Part shown: positions 1 to 7,571 of the stretch, piece by piece
How positions within the stretch are numbered: the stretch's first letter is position 1
How the letters are laid out: every line of letters begins with the position of its first letter
Assembly (NCBI GenBank): GCA_963652335.1
Contig: CAVJSS010000007.1
Location: forward strand, 1 to 44,584
DNA length: 44,584 nucleotides
Reading direction: 5' to 3'
DNA from: UBA4951 sp963652335
Lineage (GTDB): Bacteria; Bacillota_I; Bacilli_A; RFN20; CAG-826
The notes under the pieces: generated by a model
Databases searched by the model: none
What the model was told of the DNA's origin: nothing
What the model saw: only the letters and a program-made list of their open reading frames with translations
Made by a program: the position numbers and the translations under genes

Positions 1-20
1 AGCTAAGCTATAACATTTGA

Positions 21-389
21 AAACCTATAGAGGTAAAAATAGGGAATTCTTTAATCTATGATTGCGGAAATTCGTTTTACGGAAAAACAAGCGAAGAAAG
101 AATTGCTGCTATATTATCTGATGATACGAAACTTAGAAGCAGTGCGCTTAACGGAATCACTGCATATGAGGATGAATCAGAGAAAAGAATTTCAAACTTG
201 AATATTTTGGAACTTAACAATGCCGACTTAGACAAAGCAATCATTCGAGTTTATGAAAAAGTCGTGGATGAACTCAATGAAATAGAAGATGTCATTAAGT
301 CAATTCCGAATGATTTCAATAATCTTCAAATCATGTCAGATGATAGAAAGCTGCATTACATTGAAACGTTCAAACTTAAGATTGAATGA
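21..389 (+). pseudogene. 3' remnant of an unrecognised gene
   Basis: An open frame runs from just after an in-frame TGA at 18-20 to a TGA at 387-389 and encodes about 122 residues without an ATG or GTG near its 5' end. The earliest usable start is a TTG at 198, which would give 63 residues. The translation upstream of that TTG (for example NSFYGKTSEERIAAIL) looks like ordinary protein, and the end is acidic and probably helical. All three forward frames carry stops within the first 20 bases, so the gene is probably truncated or decayed rather than merely cut by the window edge. It is AT-richer than the housekeeping genes. I do not recognise the family. Confidence 0.4.
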
Positions 390-453
390 TATTCTTAAAC
401 CGAAATATTCAAGCCTAACGAGAAAATAAAATCCTGGATTTTTCATCCATATT

Positions 454-540
454 TAGTCACCGAACGTAAATAAAAAACCGACAAAGGAACGCTCGTAACA
501 TCTATAATCTGCAGCAAAATCTCTTTGCTATGGGTGACTA
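454..540. repeat. 8-bp perfect inverted repeat enclosing 71 bases, noncoding
   Basis: TAGTCACC at 454-461 is matched exactly by GGTGACTA at 533-540. A smaller hairpin (GCAAA/TTTGC, about 514-528) lies inside. No gene is visible in 390-550. It could be a structured RNA, the ends of a small mobile element remnant, or chance. Confidence 0.35.
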
Positions 541-543
541 TGA

Positions 544-568
544 TAAAAAAGAGGCGGTGGCCCGCCTC
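544..568 (-). terminator. Rho-independent terminator of the DUF523 gene
   Basis: Read on the minus strand, GAGGCGG (568-562) pairs with CCGCCTC (557-551) around a 4-base loop and is followed by six T residues (550-545). It lies just past the stop codon of the minus-strand DUF523 gene. Confidence 0.8.
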
Positions 569-571
569 GTT

Positions 572-1426
572 TCATTTGTTGCCCTTATCAGCTTTCCTTG
601 CGTATGGCTTTCTAGAAGAATGGCTCTTTTTGAATGGCTCTGATCCATTCCTCTTAGCCTTGTTCCTCGAAAAGCTTCTTTCCTTATGATAGGAATTTCC
701 TTCTTTTTTCTTTGGGCAAAGCTTGCCTTCTTGGCTCTTATGGAAAGATGGCTTTTTCCCATCCTTTTCGAGCCTTGGCTTGGAATAAGGCTTTTTGCCT
801 TTGGCTTTCCCTTCATCCTTATTGAAACCGGAATAGTTATCCTTTTTATAAGGCTTCTTTTTGGAATCCGACTTATCCTTTTTGATATATTGTTTGTTTT
901 TGTTATAGGGCTTTTTCTTCTCTTTTAAGGATGCGTCTTTCTTTTCGTAATGCTTGTAACGCCCATCGTTGCCTTTCTTTTCTTCCTCTTTTGGAAGCAA
1001 GAAATCCAAAGCGTCGGTTTCGGCATAGACCTTCACTCCGGCTTTGATAAGGGCGGCGGCGGTGACTCCAAGCCCTTCGATCGTGTTGCCCATGAACATC
1101 CCATTATGGATATATCTTGAGCCGCATGCCGGTGACTTATCCTTCAAGATGGCGATCCTTATTCCCAAGAAATCGCATAATCTGACCGCCTGTTCGGCGC
1201 TTAAACGATAAGCGGCAGTCAAATCGATCCCATCTTCCGTCACGACTTTGTCTTTTTTTATTTCCGCTTTCGGGCGCGGACAGCCCAAATTCGCAGCCAT
1301 CTCCGGACAAAAGGCCACCAATTCGTAATGCTTTTGGAGCTTTTCCAAAAACGGGAAGAAATTATCTCCCCCATCATAACGGCATTTATCGCCTAACAAG
1401 CACGCTGAAACAAGTATCTTTTCCAT
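572..1426 (-). CDS. DUF523 (TudS-like) protein with long lysine-rich tail
   Basis: Residues 1 to about 135 form a DUF523 domain: the N-terminal VSACLLGDKCRYDG, FCPEMAANLGCPRPKAE and the SPACGSRYI segment hold the conserved cysteines. Some DUF523 proteins are TudS thiouracil desulfurases that bind a [4Fe-4S] cluster through three such cysteines; a desulfurase role here is inference. From about residue 145 to 284 the protein is a low-complexity, strongly basic tail with repeated KKPY/RKPY motifs, predicted disordered and suited to binding RNA or another polyanion. DUF523 proteins are usually about 150 residues, so the tail nearly doubles the length. It is a single minus-strand gene, divergent from the metallopeptidase gene, with its own terminator. 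Confidence 0.8.
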   Translation of the reverse strand: MEKILVSACLLGDKCRYDGGDNFFPFLEKLQKHYELVAFCPEMAANLGCPRPKAEIKKDKVVTEDGIDLTAAYRLSAEQAVRLCDFLGIRIAILKDKSPACGSRYIHNGMFMGNTIEGLGVTAAALIKAGVKVYAETDALDFLLPKEEEKKGNDGRYKHYEKKDASLKEKKKPYNKNKQYIKKDKSDSKKKPYKKDNYSGFNKDEGKAKGKKPYSKPRLEKDGKKPSFHKSQEGKLCPKKKEGNSYHKERSFSRNKAKRNGSEPFKKSHSSRKPYARKADKGNK

Positions 1427-1474
1427 CTTTCGTAGTTTACGCTTTTAAGATATCGCTAACAATGGAAAGAATGA

Positions 1475-1487
1475 TATATTTCCCTAT
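1475..1487 (+). promoter_or_regulatory. Probable -10 box giving a leaderless mRNA
   Basis: TATATT (1475-1480) ends 7 bases before the ATG at 1488. There is no Shine-Dalgarno sequence, and initiation about 7 bases after the -10 box would start the mRNA at or next to the start codon. No convincing -35 box is seen. Confidence 0.45.
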
Positions 1488-2081
1488 ATGGAACTCAAAG
1501 AAGAAACGATTCGCGTAAACGAGAAAGACTACAAGGTCATAATAAGCAAAAAAGCGATGCGATCTTTGAGCATGCGCCTATCCAAAGACGGAGAATCGAT
1601 CTTGGTCCATGCCCCATATTTCGTAAACAAGAAAGCCATCATGGCCTTCGTTAGAGAAAAGGCTCCGATCCTAATCAAAAAGGCCGAACGAAGAAAAATA
1701 GATATCCCGGAAGGCAAATCGATCGTCTTTGGGGAGACGATAGACAAGGAGATAAGCGAAAAGGAAAAGAAAGAAACCCTCCTTGCCTATTGCCTCTCTT
1801 CCCAAAAAGAATACGAAAAGATCATGGGTGTCCCTCCTTATAACGTAAAGATCAGGACGATGACTTCCAGATGGGGCGTCAATAACAAAAAGACGAACAC
1901 GATAACCTATTCGACCAATCTGATTTCATATTCCAAAGAGATAATAGATGCGATAATCGTCCATGAATTGAGCCATCATTTCGAAAGAAACCACCAAAAA
2001 GGGTTCTATGCGATCGTTTTCCGCTACTGTCCGAATTACAAAACGCTGATCAAAAAGCTAAAGAAAGGGGAAATCAAATGA
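1488..2081 (+). CDS. YgjP-like (DUF45/M48-type) zinc metallopeptidase
   Basis: A 197-residue protein of the YgjP/DUF45 (WLM-like) metallopeptidase family. It has the SRWG segment (near residue 127) and the zinc-binding motif VHELSHHFERNH near residues 160-171, where HExxH is present as HELSH. The following H and the PNYK segment match the family pattern. Its substrate is not known. The gene overlaps the methyltransferase gene by four bases (ATGA), so the two are probably translated in a coupled way. The start is the ATG directly behind a -10-like box, with no ribosome binding site. Confidence 0.85.
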   Translation: MELKEETIRVNEKDYKVIISKKAMRSLSMRLSKDGESILVHAPYFVNKKAIMAFVREKAPILIKKAERRKIDIPEGKSIVFGETIDKEISEKEKKETLLAYCLSSQKEYEKIMGVPPYNVKIRTMTSRWGVNNKKTNTITYSTNLISYSKEIIDAIIVHELSHHFERNHQKGFYAIVFRYCPNYKTLIKKLKKGEIK

Positions 2082-2788
2082 AAAGAGAGACGATAACCTC
2101 CAAAGACAATCCCAAAATCAAAGCCGCTTTGGATCTTAAAGAAGGCAAAGGGGATCATTTCCTTTCCGAAGGCTTTCATCTAGCAGAGATGGCCATCGAA
2201 TCGGGTTTGGCCGTATCGGTCTTTTCCTTAAAGGAATATGACTGCCCATGCATCAATTTCCTAACCAACGAAGCCATAATCAAAAAACTCTCCTCAAGCC
2301 AAAACCCAGAAGGGATAATAGCCGTTTCCAAGAAGCCTAAAGAAAGACCGACATCATCGAACAAAATACTGTATTTGGATGACGTCTCCGACCCGGGTAA
2401 CCTAGGAACCTTGCTCCGCACTGCCTTGGCTTTCGGCTTCAAAGACGTGATCCTGCGGAAAGGCGCAAATCCCTATAGGCCCAAAGTCGTCCAAGCCTCC
2501 CAAGGAGCCATCTATAAGCTAAATATCATCCAAAACGACGACGTTTCGTTATTGGACAAATTGAAAACCAAAGGATACGAAATAATCGGAACCGACCTAA
2601 AATCATCGATTCCTCTTTCTTCCCTTAAAAAAGAAGGAAAACTTGCCTTGATCTTAGGCAACGAAGCCAGAGGAGTCTCCAAAGAAGTCCTGGAAAAAGG
2701 AGACACAAACGTCAGGATCGAGATCGATTCGATCGAATCGTTGAACGTCGCGATGGCCGGAGCCATATTGATGTACGAACTTAGATAA
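2078..2788 (+). CDS. TrmH/SpoU-family RNA 2'-O-methyltransferase
   Basis: A 236-residue SPOUT methyltransferase. The three SpoU motifs are visible: LDDVSDPGNLGTLLRTA (motif 1), LILGNEARGVS (motif 2) and the C-terminal SLNVAMAGAILMYEL (motif 3). Residues 1-90 form a short substrate-binding N-terminal region. The family methylates 2'-OH groups of rRNA or tRNA using S-adenosylmethionine through a trefoil knot. A similar gene (ysgA) sits just upstream of pheS in Bacillus, so this is probably that orthologue. The target nucleotide cannot be read from sequence. A terminator follows at once, so pheS is a separate transcription unit. Confidence 0.85.
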   Translation: MKRETITSKDNPKIKAALDLKEGKGDHFLSEGFHLAEMAIESGLAVSVFSLKEYDCPCINFLTNEAIIKKLSSSQNPEGIIAVSKKPKERPTSSNKILYLDDVSDPGNLGTLLRTALAFGFKDVILRKGANPYRPKVVQASQGAIYKLNIIQNDDVSLLDKLKTKGYEIIGTDLKSSIPLSSLKKEGKLALILGNEARGVSKEVLEKGDTNVRIEIDSIESLNVAMAGAILMYELR

Positions 2789-2789
2789 G

Positions 2790-2809
2790 GAGGCAGTTGC
2801 CTCTTTTTC
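2790..2809 (+). terminator. Rho-independent terminator after the methyltransferase gene
   Basis: GAGGCA (2790-2795) and TGCCTC (2798-2803) pair around a GT loop and are followed by TTTTT. The loop is very small, so pairing probably opens slightly. Confidence 0.65.
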
Positions 2810-2823
2810 TTTTAGGAAAAAGA

Positions 2824-3046
2824 TATAGAATAGTCATGTTCGAAGAAGGGAAAAAGTACCCCTATTGGCCTATAAAGGGAGGGATGGATAGTGAGACCAT
2901 CCTTGGGAGGTAGGGAGAAGCGTTCGTCCCGGAGAACGTGGCGAGAGCCACCCTCGGCCGCGGTTAAGGCTAAAAGGATGGCGACAGACACCATCGAAGT
3001 GGGATGGCACCGCGGGTAAAAACGCTCCCAGGCAGCCATTTTTTTA
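2824..3046 (+). promoter_or_regulatory. T-box leader controlling pheS-pheT
   Basis: The 3' part has the T-box core (GATGGCACCGCGG near 3003-3015) preceded by a stem III-like hairpin (GATGG/CCATC, about 2978-2996). A terminator-like stem (ATGGC 3004-3008 with GCCAT 3035-3039, plus inner GGG/CCC) ends in T7. The family senses uncharged tRNA: pairing with its NCCA end forms an antiterminator. Phe is inferred from the downstream gene; TTC triplets occur in the stem I region but I could not fix the specifier loop. TATAGAAT (2824-2831) is a possible -10 box. A strong AGGAGG precedes pheS. Confidence 0.8.
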
Positions 3047-3064
3047 TTTTAGGAGGCAAGAAGC

Positions 3065-4105
3065 ATGCAAGAGATCAATGAAATCGAAACCATACTGGAA
3101 GAAGCCAAAAAAGACATCGAGAAAACCGATTCCAAAAACGATCTGACGGAAGCCAAAAACCGTTATCTTTCCAAAAAGTCTAAGCTTTCGTCATTGCTTG
3201 GATCGATGAAAGACATCGCCAAAGAACATCGCGCAGCCTTTGGGGCGGCCATCAATTCGGCCCGCAATCAAATCGAATCCTTATTCAAGGAAAAGGAAGC
3301 CAAAATCGAAGCCGAAGCGTTGAAAAAGAAACTCGAAGAAGAGAAAATCGACATCACTTTGCCTCCAAAGCAAACGAAATCAGGCAAAGCCAACCCTTAT
3401 TATCTAATCATCGACGAAATGACCGAGATCTTCGTCAATATGGGTTTCGAAGTCAAAGAAGGACGGGATATCGAAACCGACCATTTCAATTTCGAATTGC
3501 TGAACGTCCCAGCCAACCACCCAGCAAGAGACATGCAAGATACTTTCTATATCACCGATTCTTTGCTGCTTAGGACACAAACTTCCGCCGCGCAGGCCCA
3601 TACGATGTGCGACTTAACGGAAAAAGGCCCGATCAAGATGATCTGCCCAGGAAAATGCTTCAGAAGGGATGACGACGATATGACCCACTCCCATCAATTC
3701 GGCCAAATCGAAGGATTGGTGGTCGGAAAAGGCATCTCGATGGCTGATTTGAAAGGAACGTTGGAGAAATTCGTCAAAAAGATGTTCGGCGAAAAGAGGG
3801 AAATCAGATTGAGAAGTTCCTATTTCCCATTCACCGAGCCATCGGTGGAGGTCGACGTCAGCTGCGCCAAATGCGGCGGAAAAGGCTGCGATATGTGCAA
3901 AGGAACCGGCTGGATCGAGATATTAGGCGCCGGAATGGTTCATCCAAACGTCTTGAAAATGTGCGGATACGATCCGGAAATCTATAGCGGATTCGCCTTT
4001 GGGGTCGGAGTCGAACGTTTGGCCATATTGCGTTATGGCATCGATGATATAAGAAGAATCTACCAAAACGACCTAAGGTTCTTGGAACCGTTCGAAGAGA
4101 AATAA
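3065..4105 (+). CDS. pheS: Phenylalanyl-tRNA synthetase alpha subunit
   Basis: A 346-residue PheS, the catalytic subunit of the cytoplasmic (alpha-beta)2 enzyme that charges tRNA-Phe. Residues 1-95 are the tRNA-binding coiled coil. Class II motif 2 is visible in GKCFRRDDDDMTHSHQFGQ, and motif 3 in FGVGVERLAILRYGI near the end. The Cys-rich loop CAKCGGKGCDMCKGTGWIE is normal for Bacillota PheS. Length is typical. An AGGAGG ribosome binding site sets the ATG. The gene follows the T-box leader and is 12 bases from pheT, so both subunits are made from one regulated mRNA. Confidence 0.97.
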   Translation: MQEINEIETILEEAKKDIEKTDSKNDLTEAKNRYLSKKSKLSSLLGSMKDIAKEHRAAFGAAINSARNQIESLFKEKEAKIEAEALKKKLEEEKIDITLPPKQTKSGKANPYYLIIDEMTEIFVNMGFEVKEGRDIETDHFNFELLNVPANHPARDMQDTFYITDSLLLRTQTSAAQAHTMCDLTEKGPIKMICPGKCFRRDDDDMTHSHQFGQIEGLVVGKGISMADLKGTLEKFVKKMFGEKREIRLRSSYFPFTEPSVEVDVSCAKCGGKGCDMCKGTGWIEILGAGMVHPNVLKMCGYDPEIYSGFAFGVGVERLAILRYGIDDIRRIYQNDLRFLEPFEEK

Positions 4106-4117
4106 GGAGGAGAAAAA

Positions 4118-6508
4118 ATGCTAGTATCAACAAAATGGCTCAGAAGCCATGTCGAATTGGAAAACGTAAGCGATGAAGAAATCGCCTCCAAATTGACCTT
4201 CGCCGGAGTCGAAGTCGAAGAAATAAAACATTTGGCCTCCGGAACCAACCTCGTGATCGGGGAGATCTTATCGGTGGAAAACCACCCAGACTCCGACCAT
4301 TTGCACATCCTCCAAGTCGACGAAGGAAGGAAATACGGCGTTCATCAGATCGTCTGCGGAGCCCCAAACGTGAAAAAAGGCATGAAAGTGATAGTGGCCA
4401 GAAACGGTGCGAGGCTCCCTAACGCAACCATCTCCCCATCTTCGATCCGCGGAGTCGAAAGCGATGGGATGTGTTGTTCGTTGTCGGAGCTTGGCGTAGA
4501 CAAAAAGACTCTCACCGAAGAACAAACGAAAGGAATCGAGGAATTGGATGAAAACGCCCCTATCGGCGAAGAAAACGTCTTAGGCTACCTCGGATTGGAC
4601 GATACCATCTTGGACCTTTCGTTATTGGCCAATCGCCCAGACCTTTATTCTTTGGAAAACGTCGCAAGGGAAGTCGCGACCTTATTCAAAACCAATTGCA
4701 AATTAGACGAATTAAGGGAATACAAAGCAAGCAGCGATAGGTTCGTCGCCGAATCTTTAACGGGTAGCTGCGATCGTTTCGCCACCATTTTAGTCAAAGA
4801 CGTCGAAATCAAGCCTTCCCCGAAATGGATGAAGGAATTGCTATCATCCGAAGGCATAAGATCGATAAACAACGTCGTTGACATCGGCAATTTCGTCATG
4901 TTGCTGACCGGTGAGCCTTTGAATATGTACGACGCAGATAAGCTCCCTGAAGCCAAACTTACCGTAAAAGACGACATCGAAGGCGATTGGGTGGCGATGG
5001 ACGATAAGACATATCGTCTTGAAAAGGGCGACATCGCGGTCTGCTCGAAAGACAGATGCATGTGTTTGGCTGGGATAATGACCTCCAAAGAATGCGCAGT
5101 CACTAGAGAAAGCAAAAACATTGTGGTGGAAGCCGCCCATTTTTTAGGTGCCCCAATCAGAAAAACCTCCAACCGTTTGGGATTATCATCCGATTCCTCC
5201 CAACGTTTCATCAAAGGCACGAACATCGAAATCGTCGATCGCGCCTTGCATATGGCAGCTATTTTGCTACTTGATCACGCCAACGCCAAAGAAGTGTCCA
5301 AAATCTACGATTTCCGCTCCAAAGAGCCAAAAGAAAAGACAATCGACGTCACTTCCTCCTATATCAATTCCCGCTTGGGAACTTCTTTCTCTGAGAATTT
5401 GATCATGGACACATTGGAAGAAGACCACTTGACGATTCGGAAAGAAAACGACGTCATGCATGTTCAGATCCCTTCCTATCGTTTGGACATCGATTCCAAA
5501 GCCGATCTGAGCGAAGAGGTTATCCGTTTGCTGGGGTTCGATTCCATTTCTTCCTCTTTGCCAACATTCCAAGTGAAAGAAGAAGGGCTAACCCTCTCCC
5601 AAAAGAACAAATCATCCATCAGAAGACTCCTTAGAAACCAAGGCTTAAACGAAGTGATCACTTATACGCTGACCAAGGAAAGCAACGTTAGGTCCTTCTC
5701 TTATCTAGCCAAAGGAGAAGCTTACAAAGTGATGAATCCTTTGACCGAAGATAGGTCATACGTCCGTCTTTCCTTATTGCCTAGCTTATTGGAAGTGGCA
5801 TCCTACAATCTATCCCACCAAGTGAAAAACGTCGCCATCTTCGAAATTTCCGACGTCGATAGCACAACCGAGAAAGGCCTAAGGCTATCGGTTGTCTTAT
5901 CAGGAGAAAAGGAAATACAATCCTCTTTGATCACTGCCCCTTACGACTTCTATGACGCAAAAGGCATCGTCTTATCGATCTTGGATTTGCTTAACATCCA
6001 AGAAAGCCGCTACGAATTCAAGCCCCTTATATGCGAGAAAGAGGAATTCCATCCAGGACGCTCGGCCATCTTGACCATAGGAAGGGACGCGGTTGCGGTT
6101 TTGGGCGCTTTGCATCCAAAAGCCTTGAAAGCCTTCAATCTGGGCAAAAACGCGGTGGCTTTGGAAATCGATTTAGGCTATCTTCTTTCCTTAAAGGTCG
6201 GACCGATCAAAGCCAAAGTCCCTTCCAAATTCCCAACCGTCAGCAGGGATTTGGCCTTTTTGGTCGATAAAGACGTCGACTTTGCCTCAATCAAAAAGGA
6301 AATCAAGCGTTCCGACAAACTGATCAACGACGTTAAGATCTTCGATGATTTCGAAGGGATCGGGATCCCGCTTAACAAGAAATCATTGGCTTTGACCTTC
6401 GAATTCGGTTCAAACGAAAGGACTTTGACCGATAGCGAGATCAATTCCATAATGGAAAAGATCATCGGGATCTTGAAAATGAAATTCCTAGCGGAGGTAA
6501 GACAATGA
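4118..6508 (+). CDS. pheT: Phenylalanyl-tRNA synthetase beta subunit
   Basis: A 796-residue PheT of normal length. An EMAP/OB-type tRNA-binding domain occupies about residues 40-150 (IGEILSVENHPDSDHLHI). The B3/B4 editing domain follows (SINNVVDIGNFVMLLTGEPL). The B5 domain is around residues 400-470, then a catalytic-like core and a C-terminal FDX-ACB anticodon-binding domain (KFPTVSRDLAFLVDKDVDF). The subunit proofreads mischarged Tyr and is needed for the (alpha-beta)2 synthetase. GGAGG precedes the start. The stop overlaps the next gene's ATG (ATGA). Confidence 0.97.
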   Translation: MLVSTKWLRSHVELENVSDEEIASKLTFAGVEVEEIKHLASGTNLVIGEILSVENHPDSDHLHILQVDEGRKYGVHQIVCGAPNVKKGMKVIVARNGARLPNATISPSSIRGVESDGMCCSLSELGVDKKTLTEEQTKGIEELDENAPIGEENVLGYLGLDDTILDLSLLANRPDLYSLENVAREVATLFKTNCKLDELREYKASSDRFVAESLTGSCDRFATILVKDVEIKPSPKWMKELLSSEGIRSINNVVDIGNFVMLLTGEPLNMYDADKLPEAKLTVKDDIEGDWVAMDDKTYRLEKGDIAVCSKDRCMCLAGIMTSKECAVTRESKNIVVEAAHFLGAPIRKTSNRLGLSSDSSQRFIKGTNIEIVDRALHMAAILLLDHANAKEVSKIYDFRSKEPKEKTIDVTSSYINSRLGTSFSENLIMDTLEEDHLTIRKENDVMHVQIPSYRLDIDSKADLSEEVIRLLGFDSISSSLPTFQVKEEGLTLSQKNKSSIRRLLRNQGLNEVITYTLTKESNVRSFSYLAKGEAYKVMNPLTEDRSYVRLSLLPSLLEVASYNLSHQVKNVAIFEISDVDSTTEKGLRLSVVLSGEKEIQSSLITAPYDFYDAKGIVLSILDLLNIQESRYEFKPLICEKEEFHPGRSAILTIGRDAVAVLGALHPKALKAFNLGKNAVALEIDLGYLLSLKVGPIKAKVPSKFPTVSRDLAFLVDKDVDFASIKKEIKRSDKLINDVKIFDDFEGIGIPLNKKSLALTFEFGSNERTLTDSEINSIMEKIIGILKMKFLAEVRQ

Positions 6509-6963
6509 CCAAAGTAAATAAGAGCGCGATCTTGAAAGATAGGACTTTGATTTACGAAGCCGATGTCAAAGACCCTAAGAACCTCCCTTATCCCATTTTG
6601 GCCCTGAAGGAATGCCATTACGTCTGCAAAGTATCCAAATTGGCTTCTTATAATCATGGGAGCTATGAGATCCATGCCATCCTCACCCTTGAAGATAGCA
6701 GGGACGCCGTCCCTTTCGATAAGGAAATAGATCTGAACGAAGAAGTCGATTTCTTGGACAAAGAAGACGATTTGGGCGAAGGATTCATAGTCGAAGGCAA
6801 TTCTATCGATCTCGACGATATAGCCTTGAAGATAATGATATCCTCCCTCCCGATAAAGGTCTGCCGTCCGGGCAAAGCCAAAGACCTTGGAATCAAAAAA
6901 GAAGAGGAAGCCGATAATGACAAGCCATCCCCATTCGATAAGCTCCTAGATCTTGGTTTGTAA
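6505..6963 (+). CDS. yceD: YceD-family (DUF177) protein
   Basis: A 152-residue acidic protein with the YceD/DUF177 layout: a beta-rich first half, an acidic central segment (DKEIDLNEEVDF) and the SIDLDDIALKIMISSLPIKV-like block followed by a charged C-terminus. In most bacteria yceD is followed by rpmF (ribosomal protein L32) and is linked to 23S rRNA processing. Here no rpmF follows; a terminator does. Translation is coupled to pheT by an ATGA overlap, which is an unusual location. Confidence 0.75.
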   Translation: MTKVNKSAILKDRTLIYEADVKDPKNLPYPILALKECHYVCKVSKLASYNHGSYEIHAILTLEDSRDAVPFDKEIDLNEEVDFLDKEDDLGEGFIVEGNSIDLDDIALKIMISSLPIKVCRPGKAKDLGIKKEEEADNDKPSPFDKLLDLGL

Positions 6964-7018
6964 TCTAACAATATTCTCATTGTTATCACTACCAAAAAAC
7001 TACTAAATATCTTCTTGA

Positions 7019-7049
7019 GACCACCTTCTGGCAGGTGGTTTTCTTTTTT
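7019..7049 (+). terminator. Rho-independent terminator of the pheS-pheT-yceD operon
   Basis: ACCACC (7020-7025) pairs with GGTGGT (7034-7039) around an 8-base loop, followed by TTTCTTTTTT. Confidence 0.85.
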
Positions 7050-7109
7050 ATAGCTCCCTTAAAGTCCCTCTTGTAAGAGCAAGCGGAGGAATATAGACTA
7101 TAGCAAAGG

Positions 7110-7124
7110 TGGGAAAAAATGGGA
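7110..7124 (+). promoter_or_regulatory. Candidate MraZ operator over the mraZ start codon
   Basis: TGGGA at 7110-7114 and TGGGA at 7120-7124 are separated by exactly five bases, the TGGGN-N5-TGGGN pattern known for MraZ autoregulation. The second box includes the TG of the ATG. A further TGGGC at 7133-7137 has a different spacing (8 bases). Confidence 0.5.
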
Positions 7125-7571
7125 AAATTCTTTGGGCGTTATGAAAGGAACCTAGATGACCGCAACCGTTTGCAATTGCCGGTCAAACTTTTTTCTTCTG
7201 ATCTTCCTTCTTCCTTTTTCGCCTTAAGAGGGTTCGATGGCTGCATTTCGATCTATCAAAGGAAAGATTTCGAATCATTGCTTGAGCAATTGAACGGGAA
7301 ACCCTATTTTCTTAGGGAAAACCGTTCGTTCATCCGTTTGGCCCTCGAAAGCGTCTACGAATTGGAAGTCGACGCCCATCAAAGGATAACGATCCCGAAA
7401 GATCTTAAAGAAAGACACAAGCTGTCCCAATCGGTGACTGTCATCGGGGTCATCGACCATTTCGAGATTTGGGACAAGGAAGCCTATGAATCATTCAAGG
7501 CCGATTCTTCGTCCTCTTACGAAGATTTAGCCGAAGCATTGGGAGGGAAAAACGATGGGCGAACATTATAG
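7119..7571 (+). CDS. mraZ: MraZ, AbrB-fold regulator of the division cluster
   Basis: A 150-residue MraZ with two AbrB-like repeats: DDRNRLQLPVKL near residues 11-22 and VDAHQRITIPKDL near residues 85-97. MraZ forms ring-shaped oligomers that bind repeated TGGGN boxes and autoregulate the dcw operon. Such boxes overlap this gene's own start. It overlaps rsmH by 17 bases, and the GGGAGGG ribosome binding site for rsmH lies inside its 3' end. Confidence 0.95.
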   Translation: MGKFFGRYERNLDDRNRLQLPVKLFSSDLPSSFFALRGFDGCISIYQRKDFESLLEQLNGKPYFLRENRSFIRLALESVYELEVDAHQRITIPKDLKERHKLSQSVTVIGVIDHFEIWDKEAYESFKADSSSSYEDLAEALGGKNDGRTL

